From NCBI GenBank assembly GCA_009780035.1, contig WRAU01000007.1:20345-84344 (forward strand): a stretch of 64,000 bases of DNA, read 5' to 3'. Of this stretch, positions 63,128 to 64,000 are shown piece by piece. The first letter of the stretch is position 1, and each line of letters starts with the position of its first letter. This stretch comes from Alphaproteobacteria bacterium. Lineage in GTDB: Bacteria; Pseudomonadota; Alphaproteobacteria; WRAU01; Hepatincolaceae. The notes below the pieces were generated by a model, which was not told the DNA's origin, did not search any database, and was given only the letters and a program-made list of their open reading frames with translations. Both the position numbers and the translations under genes were made by a program.

Positions 63128-63702
63128 TGTCTAAAATTATCGTATTATTTCTGCTTCTTTTTACTGTTTCTTGCAGCTATTATAGCGGTTATCAAGAAGT
63201 TCATTATTACAAGCATAACGAAATTCCTAAAAGTGGCTCATATTATATTGTCTATGAAAAAGGCTTTGATAATTATTCTAATTCCCAGTATTTAGCGGTA
63301 TCGCGCAGAATTCAAGAGAGTCTTGAAAATTTGAATATGGAAAAGGTTAACAATATAGAAGCCAGCGATTATATTCTTTTATATACCTATGAGGTATCGT
63401 TGAAAAATAAGGAATATCAAGCAGTTTTAAGTGTCCGGCTTTTTGATAGAAGTGTAAAGGTTTCTGCTTATAATAATAATTATACAAAAATTTTACAAAA
63501 TGAAAAAATGATTTTTGATTCGTCTGCCGTTATGTTTATGCAAACTTATGATATTAATCAAAGCCTTAACTGTTTATTGCCGGCAATTTTTAAACAGCAA
63601 AGTTTTGGAGAGAATAAAAGTTTTAATATTAAAAAGAAAATAACATCCGAGAAATTTGATATTTCAAACAGTAAAGGAATATATTACTGTTTATATCCAT
63701 AG
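63127..63702 (+). CDS. Putative lipoprotein, unknown family
   Basis: 191 residues beginning 'MSKIIVLFLLLFTVSCSYYSGYQ': a short hydrophobic stretch followed by lipobox-like 'TVSC' with Cys17 as lipid site. The rest alternates Tyr/Asn/Lys-rich beta-type segments and ends 'IYYCLYP'. Weak resemblance to DUF4136-type outer-membrane lipoproteins, not secure. Start codon overlaps the stop of the DUF3943-like gene (TAATG), so the two are probably co-translated. Confidence 0.6.
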   Translation: MSKIIVLFLLLFTVSCSYYSGYQEVHYYKHNEIPKSGSYYIVYEKGFDNYSNSQYLAVSRRIQESLENLNMEKVNNIEASDYILLYTYEVSLKNKEYQAVLSVRLFDRSVKVSAYNNNYTKILQNEKMIFDSSAVMFMQTYDINQSLNCLLPAIFKQQSFGENKSFNIKKKITSEKFDISNSKGIYYCLYP

Positions 63703-63877
63703 GAATATATAATTTATAGCAGGATATATAAATGCAAAAAATTCTATAATAACAACGGTGAATTTAAGATAATAAAAATTATGTTGAATATATTATCAAT
63801 ATTTGTTAATATCCAGTTAGGATTATGTTTTTATCATATAAATAAAATTTTTTAGTTGAACAAGGAGACTAAGAGCT

Positions 63878-64000
63878 ATGGCGAAAGAGAGTTATGTAAG
63901 AAATAAACCGCATGTGAATGTAGGGACAATAGGACATGTGGATCATGGGAAGACAACATTAACAGCGGCAATAACGAAAGTAATGGCAGAGGCCTATGGC
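63878..64000 (+). CDS. tuf: Elongation factor Tu, 5' part only
   Basis: The first 41 codons read '[20 protein letters not shown]' then '[21 protein letters not shown]', the EF-Tu N-terminus with its G1 loop [14 protein letters not shown] lies at 63862-63867. The gene continues past the right edge. Its codon choice (ATA for Ile, GGG, GCG, GTG) differs visibly from the ATT/GGC/GCT preference of neighbouring genes. No fusA or tRNA gene precedes it. Confidence 0.97.
   Translation, partial: MAKESYVRNKPHVNVGTIGHVDHGKTTLTAAITKVMAEAYG

Overview
The window is AT-rich (I estimate roughly one-third GC, not computed), densely packed, and reads as the chromosome of an alphaproteobacterium with a Gram-negative envelope. 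The evidence is gene order typical of that class: rpmH-rnpA-yidD-yidC-engB; lgt next to a MidA-type methyltransferase; prs / rplY-pth-ychF; uvrC / pgsA; nadD-rsfS-rlmH-gpmI-envC-ctpA-rppH; and tsaE linked to addB-addA instead of recBCD. The metabolic accessories point to life with little oxygen: UbiT-UbiU-UbiV (oxygen-independent ubiquinone synthesis), a PTS-dependent dihydroxyacetone kinase (DhaKLM), a DcuC-type dicarboxylate carrier and peptidase T. Three large autotransporters suggest contact with a host or surface. I cannot name a genus; a gut-associated or host-associated AT-rich lineage is an inference.

Layout. 0-10 kb: a frameshifted SF1 helicase running off the left edge, a VOC protein, a P2-type ATPase, the first autotransporter with a clear promoter, and an MgtA-type ATPase. 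10-16.3 kb: tRNA-Ser(GGA), a TfoX-N protein, the ubiT-ubiU-ubiV cluster with a perfect FNR-type palindrome, a 912-residue protein that looks like a catalytically dead class A penicillin-binding protein, and tRNA-Arg(ACG). 16.4-22.3 kb: the ribosomal L34 / RNase P / membrane insertion block, Hsp20, lgt and a MidA-like gene. 22.4-26.3 kb: the second autotransporter and a glycosyltransferase. 26.3-36 kb: a minus-strand housekeeping block (ychF, pth, rplY, prs, pgeF, a two-component system, a LOG protein, pgsA), interrupted by plus-strand dhaKLM. 36.2-40.8 kb: pepT-dcuC on the plus strand, set between pgsA and uvrC. 40.8-41.5 kb: the longest non-coding gap, with a tight DnaA-box cluster, then an orphan ribbon-helix-helix antitoxin whose toxin has shrunk to nine codons. 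41.6-47.4 kb: the nadD-to-rppH block. 47.5-53.6 kb: a disordered Gly/Asn/Ser/Arg-rich protein, the third autotransporter and a ferredoxin-NADP reductase. 53.7-60.5 kb: tsaE-addB-addA. 60.5-64 kb: a Met/His-rich multicopper oxidase, a DUF3943-like protein with a lipoprotein, and the start of tuf.

The pieces most worth a second look are the degenerate PBP with its disordered cytoplasmic head; the FNR-type site between ubiT and ubiU; the dispersed GTCATAC hairpin family, two copies of which sit at the ends of the anaerobic modules that split conserved operons; the candidate origin; and the decayed toxin-antitoxin locus. All identifications come from reading translated sequence and motifs; no database search was run.
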